Made by a program: the position numbers and the translations under genes. 64,000 nt of DNA, taken from Microvirga alba (lineage in GTDB: Bacteria; Pseudomonadota; Alphaproteobacteria; Rhizobiales; Beijerinckiaceae). Below, piece after piece: positions 17,273 to 25,530 of the stretch (within the stretch, counting starts at the first letter, position 1; every line of letters starts with the position of its first letter). Under the pieces are notes generated by a model that was given only the letters and a program-made list of their open reading frames with translations, was not told the DNA's origin and made no database searches. The DNA lies in the NCBI RefSeq assembly GCF_015694465.1, contig NZ_JADQDO010000002.1, positions 434,001 to 498,000 of the forward strand. Direction: 5' to 3'.

Positions 17273-18061
17273 ATGCCCAAGGCCACCTATGCCGATCTGG
17301 ACGAGGACGACCTGCTCGACGAGCGGCCTCTTCCGCGTCGGCGCAAGCCGATGCCGTGGCTGCGGATGGCGATTCTGTCCTCTCTGACGGTTGCCGGTCT
17401 CGCCTATCTGGCGCAACGCGACGAGCGGGAGGCGGAAGCCGGCGATCCCAAGACGATCGCGCCTTCGGTCCTGATCGCGCCCGCGCCGATCTGGAAGCCG
17501 ATTCCCGCCTCCCCTGCCCTCTACGGCCTCGACAAGTCCCTCGGTCCCGCAACAGTCGAAGCGCGCCAGCATACCAGCGGCGGGCGCGAGGACACGCTCA
17601 GTCTCGGCACGCTCGGCGAAGCCCGCTATGCCCGGATCAGCCTCATGCACGGCTTCACCGAACCGGCGCGAAGCTTCTTCGTCGATCTCGCCCGTCGCGC
17701 CGCCGAGGCGGGCTTGTCCGTGGCGCGCAACACCCAGAGCCGGATGGTGCCGACGAAATTCGGGCCCGTCGAAGCCGCCGCCGTGACGCTGGCCGCCACG
17801 ACGGAACAGAATTGCCAAGCCTTCCGATTCGCGGATGCGGAGGCCGGGTTCGGCTTCCACGGTTGGTTCTGCGGGGCGGCGAGCGTCACGGCGGTGGACG
17901 ACACCCAGCTCACCTGCTTCATCGACAAGATCTCGTTTGCCGGCAGCGACTATCCGGCGCTGAAGGCCTTGTTCGCCCGGGCCGAGCGCAATCGCCTGGA
18001 AGCCTGTTCGCCGGCCGCGAGAACCGCCTCGATCGGCGTCAAGGCGCAGGGCCGACCGTAA
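17273..18061 (+). CDS. Hypothetical membrane-anchored protein
   Basis: 262 residues. An acidic then basic cytoplasmic N-terminus (DLDEDDLLDERPLPRRRKP), one membrane segment (about 30-46) and a periplasmic domain of about 200 residues with several cysteines. No recognised domain. The GTG one codon earlier is an alternative start. The last 23 bp overlap the 3' end of the convergent sulfite-oxidase-like gene. Confidence 0.75.
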   Translation: MPKATYADLDEDDLLDERPLPRRRKPMPWLRMAILSSLTVAGLAYLAQRDEREAEAGDPKTIAPSVLIAPAPIWKPIPASPALYGLDKSLGPATVEARQHTSGGREDTLSLGTLGEARYARISLMHGFTEPARSFFVDLARRAAEAGLSVARNTQSRMVPTKFGPVEAAAVTLAATTEQNCQAFRFADAEAGFGFHGWFCGAASVTAVDDTQLTCFIDKISFAGSDYPALKALFARAERNRLEACSPAARTASIGVKAQGRP

Positions 18062-19163
18062 CCACGACCTGGTGCATGACGTTGCACCCGTAGCCGTTCG
18101 GGTTCCAGTTGGTGGGGCGGACGGGCTGGGCGCGGCCTTGCGCATCCGTCGCGCGCGCGGAAATTTCGTAGTAGCCGTCGCCCGGCAACCGGAGCGTCGC
18201 GGTCCAGCGCACCCAATCGTAGCGGTTGCGCGGAGGCTGCATCGCCGCCGCGATCCAGGTCGTTCCGCCATCGACGGAGAGATCGACCCGCGCCACCGCG
18301 TCGTCACCGGCCCAGGCCGCGCCGCGCACCGTGATGGCCCGCGTGCCTGCGGGATAGACACTGCCATCGGCGGGCGTGGAGATGATGCTCCGCACCGGCA
18401 TCGATTCGAGGACCCGGAGTTCGACGTCATTGGCCGCAGCGCCCGGCGGAATCGGATGCACCGGCACCCGATAGGACAAGCCCATCATCCCCGGGCCGTC
18501 ATGCTCCCGGTCGCGGACCCAGATCCGCTTCAGCCATTTCTGGCTCAACGACCCCGGCCAACCAGGCACGACGAGGCGCAGCGGGCCGCCGTGATAGAAC
18601 GGCAATGGCTCGCCGTTCATGGCCCAGGCCAGAAGCGTGTGCTCCTCCAGCGCCTTGGCGATCGGCATGCCGCGCGAGATCGCCGGGCGGTCGGGATCGC
18701 CGGAGGAATCGGGGTCCGCGCCGTAATGGGCGGTGTGGAGGCCGGTGTCCTTCAGGCCCGCGCGACGCAGCACGTCGCCAAGTGAAACACCGGTCCATTC
18801 GGCGCAGCCGATGCCGCCATGGGTCCACGGATTGCCCACCGCGCGCGGCGTAAAGAACGAGCGGCCGTTGCCGCCGCATTCGAGCACCATGCGCAACGTC
18901 TTGACCGGGAAATGGCTCTTCAATTCGGCCAGCGTCAGCCGAAGCGCGCGCTCCACCTCACCGTTGATGGTGAGGCTCCACGCATCCGGCTCCGTCGCCA
19001 GCTCCGGCAGGAGACCGTTGTTGCGGATGAAAAACCTTTGGATCGGAGTCGTGTCGTCGTCGAGAAGCTCCGCGGGTGTCTCGGCCACGAGCGGCTTCTC
19101 GCCCAAAAGGGTGAGGCGATCCTTCTCTGGAAGCCGCACTTCATTACCGGGTTGATCACCCAT
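18039..19163 (-). CDS. Sulfite oxidase-like molybdopterin enzyme
   Basis: 374 residues. The SUOX fold is clear: TPIQRFFIRNNG, catalytic molybdenum ligand Cys in VLECGGNGR, then GCAEWTGVSLGDVL and the C-terminal Mo-co dimerisation domain (WAGDDAVARVDLSVDGG, a GYGCNVMHQV tail). Likely oxidises sulfite with an external electron acceptor; no heme domain is present. ATG at 19163 is preceded by AGGTGAGG; the longer frame to 19400 was rejected for poor composition. No twin-arginine signal is seen, suggesting a cytoplasmic enzyme or a missed N-terminus. Confidence 0.9.
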   Translation of the reverse strand: MGDQPGNEVRLPEKDRLTLLGEKPLVAETPAELLDDDTTPIQRFFIRNNGLLPELATEPDAWSLTINGEVERALRLTLAELKSHFPVKTLRMVLECGGNGRSFFTPRAVGNPWTHGGIGCAEWTGVSLGDVLRRAGLKDTGLHTAHYGADPDSSGDPDRPAISRGMPIAKALEEHTLLAWAMNGEPLPFYHGGPLRLVVPGWPGSLSQKWLKRIWVRDREHDGPGMMGLSYRVPVHPIPPGAAANDVELRVLESMPVRSIISTPADGSVYPAGTRAITVRGAAWAGDDAVARVDLSVDGGTTWIAAAMQPPRNRYDWVRWTATLRLPGDGYYEISARATDAQGRAQPVRPTNWNPNGYGCNVMHQVVVTVGPAP

Positions 19164-19290
19164 TCGCACCGTCCTCACCTCTGCTTGGCAGCGGAACAAA
19201 TTATACGAAGCAGCCTTGTCTTCACAATGCGCTGATACCGAATGGCGCCGCGGCGGAGGACGACACCTCACGAATGCTGGAGGTCTTGAA

Positions 19291-19623
19291 ATGCGTCGCT
19301 CTCTTGTCTTGGGTTTGGCTTCGCTGGCCGCGATGACGGCCCTTTCTGTCGCCGCGGAAGCCCAACCTCGCCGGGAACGTCCCCTCGTGCTGAGGGTCAC
19401 GCCCCGCTCTTATCTCAATCCCGGAACGATGGTGCCCGTCGATTCACTCTATCCCGGCGTCAGCGGGTATGGGCAGACGCAGGCCTATCTGCTGAGCCCG
19501 CCCTATGCCCAGCAACGCGAGCGTTTCGGCCAAGGGGTGCTACCCGATCCCATCACGAACGGGCCCTATGTCGGAGCCCGCAACCCCTTCGGCCCGATCG
19601 ACTTTACCGGGTCGCTCCGTTGA
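19291..19623 (+). CDS. Small secreted protein of unknown function
   Basis: 110 residues with a typical signal peptide (MRRSLVLGLASLAAMTALSVAAEA, cleavage about residue 24). The mature part is Pro/Tyr-rich with RVTPRSYLNPGT and ARNPFGPIDFTG segments. GGAGG lies 8 bp before the ATG. A second small secreted protein follows 50 bp downstream. Confidence 0.8.
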   Translation: MRRSLVLGLASLAAMTALSVAAEAQPRRERPLVLRVTPRSYLNPGTMVPVDSLYPGVSGYGQTQAYLLSPPYAQQRERFGQGVLPDPITNGPYVGARNPFGPIDFTGSLR

Positions 19624-19673
19624 GCATGACGTAACGCCAACCCTTGTCCTGATCCTGTTCCGGGAGGGAAATC

Positions 19674-19952
19674 ATGATGAGAACGATGTCGCTCGCCGCG
19701 GCACTCGCGTTCTTCGCCTCGAGCGTGTTGGCGCAGCAAGCGTCGACGCTCACGATGACCTGCGAAGAGGCGGCCCACATGGTCGCATCCGAGGGGGCGG
19801 CTGTCTTGAGCACCGGGCCGGGCACGTATGACCGCTATGTCAGCAGCCTGAATTCCTGCGAGCTCGATCAGGTTCTGGAGCCGGCCTGGGTCCCGACGGC
19901 GAACTCGGCGCAATGCCCGGTCGGTTATCGGTGCCGCTCACCCGGTTACTAG
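19674..19952 (+). CDS. Small secreted cysteine-containing protein
   Basis: 92 residues (ATG at 19674 or 19677). Signal peptide MMRTMSLAAALAFFASSVLA, then a mature part with four cysteines (MTCEEAA, NSCELD, AQCPVGYRCRSPGY), probably forming two disulfides. GGGAGG precedes the start. Ends just before a strong bidirectional terminator. Function unknown. Confidence 0.78.
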   Translation: MMRTMSLAAALAFFASSVLAQQASTLTMTCEEAAHMVASEGAAVLSTGPGTYDRYVSSLNSCELDQVLEPAWVPTANSAQCPVGYRCRSPGY

Positions 19953-19961
19953 CCGGGACAT

Positions 19962-20001
19962 AAAAAAAGCCCCGGAGGATGTCCGGGGCTTTTCTCTTTT
20001 T
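19962..20001. terminator. Bidirectional terminator between a secreted-protein gene and leuB
   Basis: Stem AAAAGCCCCGG/CCGGGGCTTTT with A-run on the left and T-run on the right, so it can end transcripts from both convergent genes. Confidence 0.9.
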
Positions 20002-21106
20002 AGGAGAGAGCGTTCAGCTCCTTCACGATCGCGTCGCCCAGCTCCTGGGTGCCGACGGCGTTCGTGCCGGGAGGTGCGATGTCCTTCGTGCGCGTGCCGG
20101 AGGCCAGCACGTTGGCGGTGGCCTTGTCGAGCAGGTCCGCCTCGTCGAGGAGGCCGAAGGAATAACGAAGCGCCATCCCGAACGACCCGATCATGGCGAG
20201 CGGATTGGCAAGGCCCTTGCCCGCGATGTCGGGCGCGGAGCCGTGGACCGGCTCGTAGAGCGCCTTGCGGCTGCCGGTCACCGGATCGACCGCGCCGAGC
20301 GAGGCGGACGGCAACATGCCGAGCGAACCGGTCAGCATCGCCGCGATGTCGGAGAGAATATCGCCGAACAGATTGTCGGTGACGATCACGTCGAACTGCT
20401 TCGGGTTCCGCACGAGCTGCATGGCGCAGTTATCCGCCAGCACATGCTCGAGCTGCACATCGGCGAATTCCGCCTTGTGGATCTTCGACACCACCTGACG
20501 CCAGAGCACGCCGGTCTTCATGACGTTGCTCTTCTCGGCCGAGGACACCTTGTTGCGGCGCTTCTTGGCAAGGTCGAAGGCGACGCGCGTGATGCGCTCG
20601 ATTTCGCCCGTGGTGTAGAGCTGCGTATCGACCGCGCGCTGCGAGCCGTCCTCCAGCGTCACCAGCTCCTTCGGCTCGCCGAAATAGACGCCGCCGGTGA
20701 GTTCGCGCACGATCATGATGTCGAGCCCTTCCACCACCTCGCGCTTGAGGGACGACGAGTCCGCAAGCGCCGGATAGCAGATGGCCGGGCGCAAATTGGC
20801 GAAGAGGCCGAGATCCTTGCGCAGGCGCAGCAGACCGGCTTCGGGGCGAACCGCGTAAGGCACGTTGTCCCATTTCGCGCCGCCGACCGCGCCGAACAGC
20901 ACCGCATCGGCCGCTTGCGCGCGCTTCATCGCATCTTCGGAGATCGACACTTTGTGGGCGTCATAAGCCGCGCCGCCGACGAGATCCGTCTCGGTCTCGA
21001 AGCCGAGGCCGCGGGCGTTGAACCAGCGAACAAGCTTCTCGACCTCGCGCATGACCTCCGGGCCGATGCCGTCACCGGGGAGAAGGAGAAGCTTGTGCGT
21101 TGCCAT
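20000..21106 (-). CDS. leuB: 3-Isopropylmalate dehydrogenase
   Basis: 368 residues. [12 protein letters not shown] at the N-terminus, substrate-binding [24 protein letters not shown] with its metal-binding aspartates, and the NAD-binding [14 protein letters not shown] all match LeuB. Oxidises and decarboxylates 3-isopropylmalate in leucine synthesis. ATG at 21106 has AGGGA upstream; the longer frame to 21181 was not used. leuD and leuC lie on the same strand at 24 and 28.5 kb. Confidence 0.97.
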   Translation of the reverse strand: MATHKLLLLPGDGIGPEVMREVEKLVRWFNARGLGFETETDLVGGAAYDAHKVSISEDAMKRAQAADAVLFGAVGGAKWDNVPYAVRPEAGLLRLRKDLGLFANLRPAICYPALADSSSLKREVVEGLDIMIVRELTGGVYFGEPKELVTLEDGSQRAVDTQLYTTGEIERITRVAFDLAKKRRNKVSSAEKSNVMKTGVLWRQVVSKIHKAEFADVQLEHVLADNCAMQLVRNPKQFDVIVTDNLFGDILSDIAAMLTGSLGMLPSASLGAVDPVTGSRKALYEPVHGSAPDIAGKGLANPLAMIGSFGMALRYSFGLLDEADLLDKATANVLASGTRTKDIAPPGTNAVGTQELGDAIVKELNALS

Positions 21107-21283
21107 GATGAATCCCTGATCGCTGAAGCGTCGGCTTTGCGCTCGGCGCGAAAGAAAATGAAGGGCTGGCCTCAAGGCCAACCAGGACAGGGAGGGTTTA
21201 GGCGCGACAGGCTACGCTTGGCAAGGGATTGTCGCGTCGTCCGTTAGGGGGAGCGCAAAGGACTAGATAAAATCCGCCCCGTC

Positions 21284-21910
21284 TTACGCAGGACGGCGTG
21301 CGAATGCGAGGGCGACGCCGAACGCGACCATCGTGGAGCCCGACACGCGGTTGAACCAGGTCAAGGTCCGCCCCGTGCGGGCGAACGAGCCCAAGCGCCG
21401 ACCGAGCAGGGCATAGAGAACGATCGCGACGATCTCGAGGAGCAGAAAGGTCGCGCCCATCACCGCAAAGCTTGCGCCATAAGCGTTCAGATCGATGAAT
21501 TGCGGAAAGAAGGCGGTGAAGACCAGAATGGCTTTCGGATTGCCGATCGCCGTCCAGAATTCCTGCGCGACAAGGGTCGCGAGCGGCTGGCGGGAGAACG
21601 TATCCCGCGCCACCGCCTCACCCTTGCCGCTCGCCCGCAGGATCTTGACGCCGAGCCAGACGAGATAGGCCGCGCCCGCCCATTTCACGACCGAGAAGGC
21701 CTGTTCGGACGCCGCGAGAACCGCCCCCAGGCCGATGGCGGCAAGAAAGATCATCAGTGCGAAGGCGACAAGACGGCCAAGCGCCGCGACGGCCGCAACG
21801 CGCACGCCGCTTCGCATGCCGTAGGTCAGCGACAGCAGGTTGTTGGGCCCGAAGGCGAGATTGATCGCGAAGCAGGCTGGGGCGAACAGGAGAAAGGTGT
21901 TCCAGGACAT
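21284..21910 (-). CDS. LysE/RhtB family exporter
   Basis: 208 residues with about six membrane segments. FGPNNLLSLTYGMRSG replaces the more usual PGPN motif, and IGNPKAILVFTAFFPQF matches the family. Probably exports an amino acid or related metabolite. Weak ribosome binding site. Lies upstream of leuB on the same strand with a 177-bp gap; co-transcription is possible but not shown. Confidence 0.9.
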   Translation of the reverse strand: MSWNTFLLFAPACFAINLAFGPNNLLSLTYGMRSGVRVAAVAALGRLVAFALMIFLAAIGLGAVLAASEQAFSVVKWAGAAYLVWLGVKILRASGKGEAVARDTFSRQPLATLVAQEFWTAIGNPKAILVFTAFFPQFIDLNAYGASFAVMGATFLLLEIVAIVLYALLGRRLGSFARTGRTLTWFNRVSGSTMVAFGVALAFARRPA

Positions 21911-21982
21911 TCTCGGACCTTAAACTCACACAGCTCTCGGCGCCATGGCGGACGGCGCTCGACTACGATGTGAGATGCGATG

Positions 21983-22462
21983 TCATTTCAGCGACGAGCA
22001 TTGCTGCCGGAACACGGCGAAGGCCTTCCGGGCTTGGCCGTTGAGGGGAATCGAGTAGCGCTTTCCGGGTACCGCAATGTGGAGCCGACCGCTCCCACGA
22101 AAGACGGCGATGAGATCATCCGCGCTTTTTGGCGGTCCGCTGATTTGTAGCGTCTCGTACAGCTCGGAGAGGAACACCACCCCTTCAATGGTTGCGCTGC
22201 CTCCGGGGCTGGAGAGGACGATCGAACCTTTTTCCCCGGCCTTTAGACCTTTGATCGTCGCGGGTGGATAAATGTCGATCACACCTGTCTTCGCATCGCA
22301 CGAGATCCAGAGATCGCCCTCGTCACTCTCGGGCTCGGCGTAATACAGGCCGGCTATACTCTCATCGAAAGTCGTTCCCCACTCCATCCGGGACTTGGCC
22401 CATACGCTGGACGAACCGATGGCCAAGATCCCGAGCGCCGTGGCGAACCTCAACAGTTTCAT
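21983..22462 (-). CDS. Hypothetical secreted protein
   Basis: 159 residues. Signal peptide MKLLRFATALGILAIGSSSVWA, mature domain with two cysteines (WISCDAKTG near the middle and RQQCSSLK at the end) and no recognised fold. ATG at 22462 has GGAGG 8 bp upstream, which decides it over the longer frame to 22516. Confidence 0.75.
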   Translation of the reverse strand: MKLLRFATALGILAIGSSSVWAKSRMEWGTTFDESIAGLYYAEPESDEGDLWISCDAKTGVIDIYPPATIKGLKAGEKGSIVLSSPGGSATIEGVVFLSELYETLQISGPPKSADDLIAVFRGSGRLHIAVPGKRYSIPLNGQARKAFAVFRQQCSSLK

Positions 22463-22561
22463 CGGCAATCCTCCAACCGAACCAACGTCCGCGGCAGGAA
22501 TATCGTCTCCGAACACTTTGATTTTGCAAGCTGAATCCGCGACAAAGCGCGGTTTTCCTGA

Positions 22562-23752
22562 CTATCCGCGCAACGCTTCCAGCACCTTGCCGCCAGGACG
22601 TCCGCGTGGTTCGAGGCCGATGCGGCGCTCCACGTCCTTGATCGCTTCGCGGGTTTTCTGGCCGATCTTGCCGTCCGGCTCGCCGACATCGTAACCGCGA
22701 GACGTCAGCAGGTGTTGCAGCTCGCGGCGCTGGGCGCGCGACAACGGCGGATCGTCGGTCGGCCAGGCCGTGCGGATGCCGGGCAGGCCCTTCATCCGGT
22801 CGCCGAGGAGCGCGATGGCGAGGCCGTAGGATTCGGCGGCGTTGTAGGAATAGACCGCGTCGAAATTCTTGGTGACGATGAAGGCCGGACCGTCCACGCC
22901 CGCCGGGACGATGATGCCGGCGGCATAATCGCCTGAGAGCGGACGCCCGTCGATGCGGGTGACGCCCATGGCGGCCCAGGAGGCCAGCGGGCGCTTGTTC
23001 TTGCGACCGGCGAGGTTGGCGCTGAAGCTCGCCGGCAGACGCACCTCATAGCCCCAGGGCAGGCCGTTTTCCCAGCCCGCCTTCTTGAGGAAGTTGGCGG
23101 TGGAATGGACCGCATCGGGCACCGACGTCATGATGTCGCGATGCCCGTCCCCGTCGCCGTCGACCGCGAGGCGTTGGAAGGTGGAGGGCATGAACTGGGT
23201 ATGACCGAAGGCTCCCGCCCACGAGCCGCGCAAGTTCGCCGGATCGATGTCACCGTCCTGCACGATCTTGAGGGTCGCCATCAGCTCGCCGGTAAAGTAC
23301 TCGCGGCGGCGCGGCGCGTAGCAGGCAAGCGTCGAGAGCGACTGCACGAGTGGCCGCCCGCCGATATCCTTACCGAAATTGGATTCGACGCCCCACACAC
23401 CCGCGATCACGTGGCGATCGACGCCGAAACGGGCTTCCGCCGACGCCAGCGCCTGGCCCCATTGGCGCATGGCGGCCTTCCCGTCCTGCACCCGCTCATC
23501 GTCCACAAGAGCGGCGAGATAATCCCAGATTGGCGTCTTGAACTCCGGCTGATTGTCCATGAGTTCGAGGATCTGCATGTCCGGCGCGATGCCCCGGGTA
23601 GCGACATCGAAAGCCTGGCCCGAGATGCCCTTGGCAGCGGCCTGGCTGCGCAGGCCCGACAGGCACGAGCGGAAATCGGCCTGGGCGGATACCGGCGTCG
23701 CGGCAGCCAGCCCGGCAAGAGCGAGAATCGCGGGGGCAAGATTACGAATCAT
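22562..23752 (-). CDS. Lytic murein transglycosylase (MltB family) with peptidoglycan-binding domain
   Basis: 396 residues. Signal peptide (1-23), SLT_2/MltB domain with catalytic Glu123 in GVWGVESNFGKDIGG, and GAFGHTQFMPSTF. The C-terminal 55 residues form a PG_binding_1 domain (LQHLLTSRGYDVGEPDGKIGQKT). Cleaves peptidoglycan glycan strands to 1,6-anhydro products in the periplasm. ATG at 23752 has GGGGA upstream. A palindromic repeat separates it from leuD. Confidence 0.94.
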   Translation of the reverse strand: MIRNLAPAILALAGLAAATPVSAQADFRSCLSGLRSQAAAKGISGQAFDVATRGIAPDMQILELMDNQPEFKTPIWDYLAALVDDERVQDGKAAMRQWGQALASAEARFGVDRHVIAGVWGVESNFGKDIGGRPLVQSLSTLACYAPRRREYFTGELMATLKIVQDGDIDPANLRGSWAGAFGHTQFMPSTFQRLAVDGDGDGHRDIMTSVPDAVHSTANFLKKAGWENGLPWGYEVRLPASFSANLAGRKNKRPLASWAAMGVTRIDGRPLSGDYAAGIIVPAGVDGPAFIVTKNFDAVYSYNAAESYGLAIALLGDRMKGLPGIRTAWPTDDPPLSRAQRRELQHLLTSRGYDVGEPDGKIGQKTREAIKDVERRIGLEPRGRPGGKVLEALRG

Positions 23753-23852
23753 GTCCCCGAGTGTGCGGGGAATTTGGTTAATATAGGGCAACCGGCAGCG
23801 ACTGCGTCCATTCTTCATCGCGTCCTGCAAGCCTCAAGGCTGCCGGACACTT

Positions 23853-23967
23853 ACCTCTCCCCGGCGGGGAGAGGTCGAGCGCAGCGAGGGTAAGGCGGTG
23901 CGCCCTTTCCGGATATCTGTAACCCTCACCCGGACCTAAAGGTCCGACCTCTCCCTGAGGGAGAGGT
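23853..23967 (+). repeat. Long palindromic intergenic repeat, reference copy
   Basis: Two outer hairpins (ACCTCTCC...GGAGAGGT at each end) flank a core with TGCGCCC..TCCGGA and CCCTCACCCGGACCT. The layout and much of the sequence match the element inside rimM (34011-34129) and, in its left half, the element spanning ccmD-ccmG. This copy lies harmlessly between the transglycosylase gene and leuD. Confidence 0.85.
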
Positions 23968-23992
23968 GTGGGCGCGAGGATGACAGGGCGCC

Positions 23993-24595
23993 TCAAGCCC
24001 AGGCGCGCTCGGACAGCTTCTTCTCGTAGGTGTCGATGGAGGCAGCCTTTTCCATGGTCAGGCCGATGCCATCGAGGCCGTTGAGCATGCAATGCTTGCG
24101 GAACGGGTCGATGTCGAACTTGACCGAGCCGCCATCGGGGCCACGGATTTCCTGGTTTTCGAGATCGATGGTGAGCGTCGCGTTCGCGCCGCGATCGGCG
24201 TCGTCGAAGAGCTTATCCAGATCCTCAGGCGAGACCTGGATCGGCAGAATGCCGTTCTGGAAGCAGTTGTTGTAGAAAATGTCGGCGAAGCTCGTGGAGA
24301 TCACGCAGCGGATGCCGAAATCGAGCAGCGCCCACGGAGCATGCTCACGCGACGAGCCGCAGCCGAAATTGTCGCCCGCGACGAGGATCTTCGCGTTGCG
24401 ATAGGCCGGCTGATTCAGCACGAAATCCGGGTTCTCCGAACCGTCCTCGCGATAGCGCATCTCGGAGAACAGGCCGGTGCCAAGCCCCGTGCGCTTGATC
24501 GTCTTCAGGTACTGCTTCGGAATGATCATATCGGTGTCGATATTGATGATCCGCAGCGGCGCCGCGACGCTCTCCAACACAGTGAACTTGTCCAT
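23993..24595 (-). CDS. leuD: 3-Isopropylmalate dehydratase small subunit
   Basis: 200 residues. [28 protein letters not shown] and [10 protein letters not shown] are the LeuD swivelling-domain signatures. Pairs with LeuC (28492) to isomerise 2- to 3-isopropylmalate. ATG at 24595 is preferred over TTG at 24604 because AAGGGA lies about 9 bp upstream. The subunit genes are separated here by an RTX gene and several small genes. Confidence 0.96.
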   Translation of the reverse strand: MDKFTVLESVAAPLRIINIDTDMIIPKQYLKTIKRTGLGTGLFSEMRYREDGSENPDFVLNQPAYRNAKILVAGDNFGCGSSREHAPWALLDFGIRCVISTSFADIFYNNCFQNGILPIQVSPEDLDKLFDDADRGANATLTIDLENQEIRGPDGGSVKFDIDPFRKHCMLNGLDGIGLTMEKAASIDTYEKKLSERAWA

Positions 24596-24722
24596 AACCC
24601 TCAATCCCTTTCGCGGGAACTTGCCGTCATCGCCAGCCTCTTAGCAAAGAGGAAGCCCAGCGACTAGACATATCATCGTCGCGGCAATCCGGCGCGCTAT
24701 CTCATGCTGCACCGCTGCCAAT

Positions 24723-24772
24723 GAAAGCATGATCTTTCCGGCGGAGCGGAATCCGCTTCGCCGGATGCTTTT
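24723..24772. repeat. RIME-like palindromic repeat
   Basis: Nearly perfect 14-bp arms TCCGGCGGAGCGGA/TCCGCTTCGCCGGA separated by one base, flanked by GAAAGCATGATCTT and GGATGCTTTT. Belongs to the short intergenic palindromes also seen at 2063 and 8124. It lies in the 207 bp between leuD and the small secreted-protein gene. Confidence 0.55.
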
Positions 24773-24802
24773 GTCTGCCGAAAGGTGCCTTGCCGCACGG
24801 GC

Positions 24803-25228
24803 TCAGTAACCCAACCCTTCAATCTCGCGATAATAGTGCAGGTTAGGGTATCCGGCCGCCGTGCAGGCAGGCCCGTCGGTGAAGCAGGGTTGCCAGAGTG
24901 CGGGCGCACCGAAGCCCTGTCGCGGGACGAAAACAACGCCCGGCCCCGCTGGCCCGATCGAGCCCGTCACGGCGAGATCATAGGGTCGCGGCTCGACAAA
25001 CCCGTCGGGCCCATAGCCATAGTGATAATAGTGCGCATAATGCCGCCCGTGATGCACTACCCGCCGATGTGGTTTCCGGCTCGAGTGAGTGGTGCCAGGC
25101 TGGGCAACCAGCTCCGACAGATATTTTTCGGTCAAGGCCTGCGCTCGGACCTGTGCGGTGGAACCCAACAGAAGGGATGCCGCTCCGACGGCTGAGGCCG
25201 CTAGGGTTGTGGCGATTACTTTACGCAT
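24803..25228 (-). CDS. Secreted His/Tyr-rich protein of unknown function
   Basis: 141 residues. Signal peptide MRKVIATTLAASAVGAASLLLGSTAQVRA, then a basic His/Tyr-rich stretch (HHGRHYAHYYHYGYG) and a C-terminal part with two cysteines and PALWQPCFTDGPAC. AAGAGG lies 9 bp before ATG 25228; ATG 25237 is less likely. Such short secreted proteins with poly-aromatic stretches are common in Rhizobiales; function unknown. Confidence 0.7.
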   Translation of the reverse strand: MRKVIATTLAASAVGAASLLLGSTAQVRAQALTEKYLSELVAQPGTTHSSRKPHRRVVHHGRHYAHYYHYGYGPDGFVEPRPYDLAVTGSIGPAGPGVVFVPRQGFGAPALWQPCFTDGPACTAAGYPNLHYYREIEGLGY

Positions 25229-25530
25229 GGGGAACATCCTCTTGAAGAGGAAACGCCTCCCTTCAATCAGCCGTTCCGGATTTGCGGCCCGAGCGGCGCG
25301 GGTTCACCGGAGTGTGAACGAACGGCTTTCTCATCGGTCGCGGAAGTCATCCTGTCGTGATGCGAAGCATCGAAAGCCGCCACAGCATCGGGACGGGCCT
25401 TTGCTTCGTTTCCGATTCACTGACTGCCGGGTTCCGAGAACCTTTCCATGTTTGTTACGCTATTCCCTTGCATCAATAGAATAAAATTATATTGCTTGTA
25501 CCCTTGCAGCCTTAAGGAACACTTTTCAAA
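25229..25530. other. Divergent intergenic region before an RTX gene
   Basis: 302 bp without a gene. The last 80 bp before the RTX start are AT-rich (for example AATAGAATAAAATTATATTG), in contrast to the GC-rich surroundings, and contain TGTTAC. AT-rich leaders also precede the RTX gene at 293. Promoter expected here but not mapped. Confidence 0.4.

Noticed and set aside
19164..19400. Upstream 79-residue extension of the sulfite-oxidase-like protein
   Set aside because: Poor composition, no twin-arginine signal, and a good AGGTGAGG site before ATG 19163.
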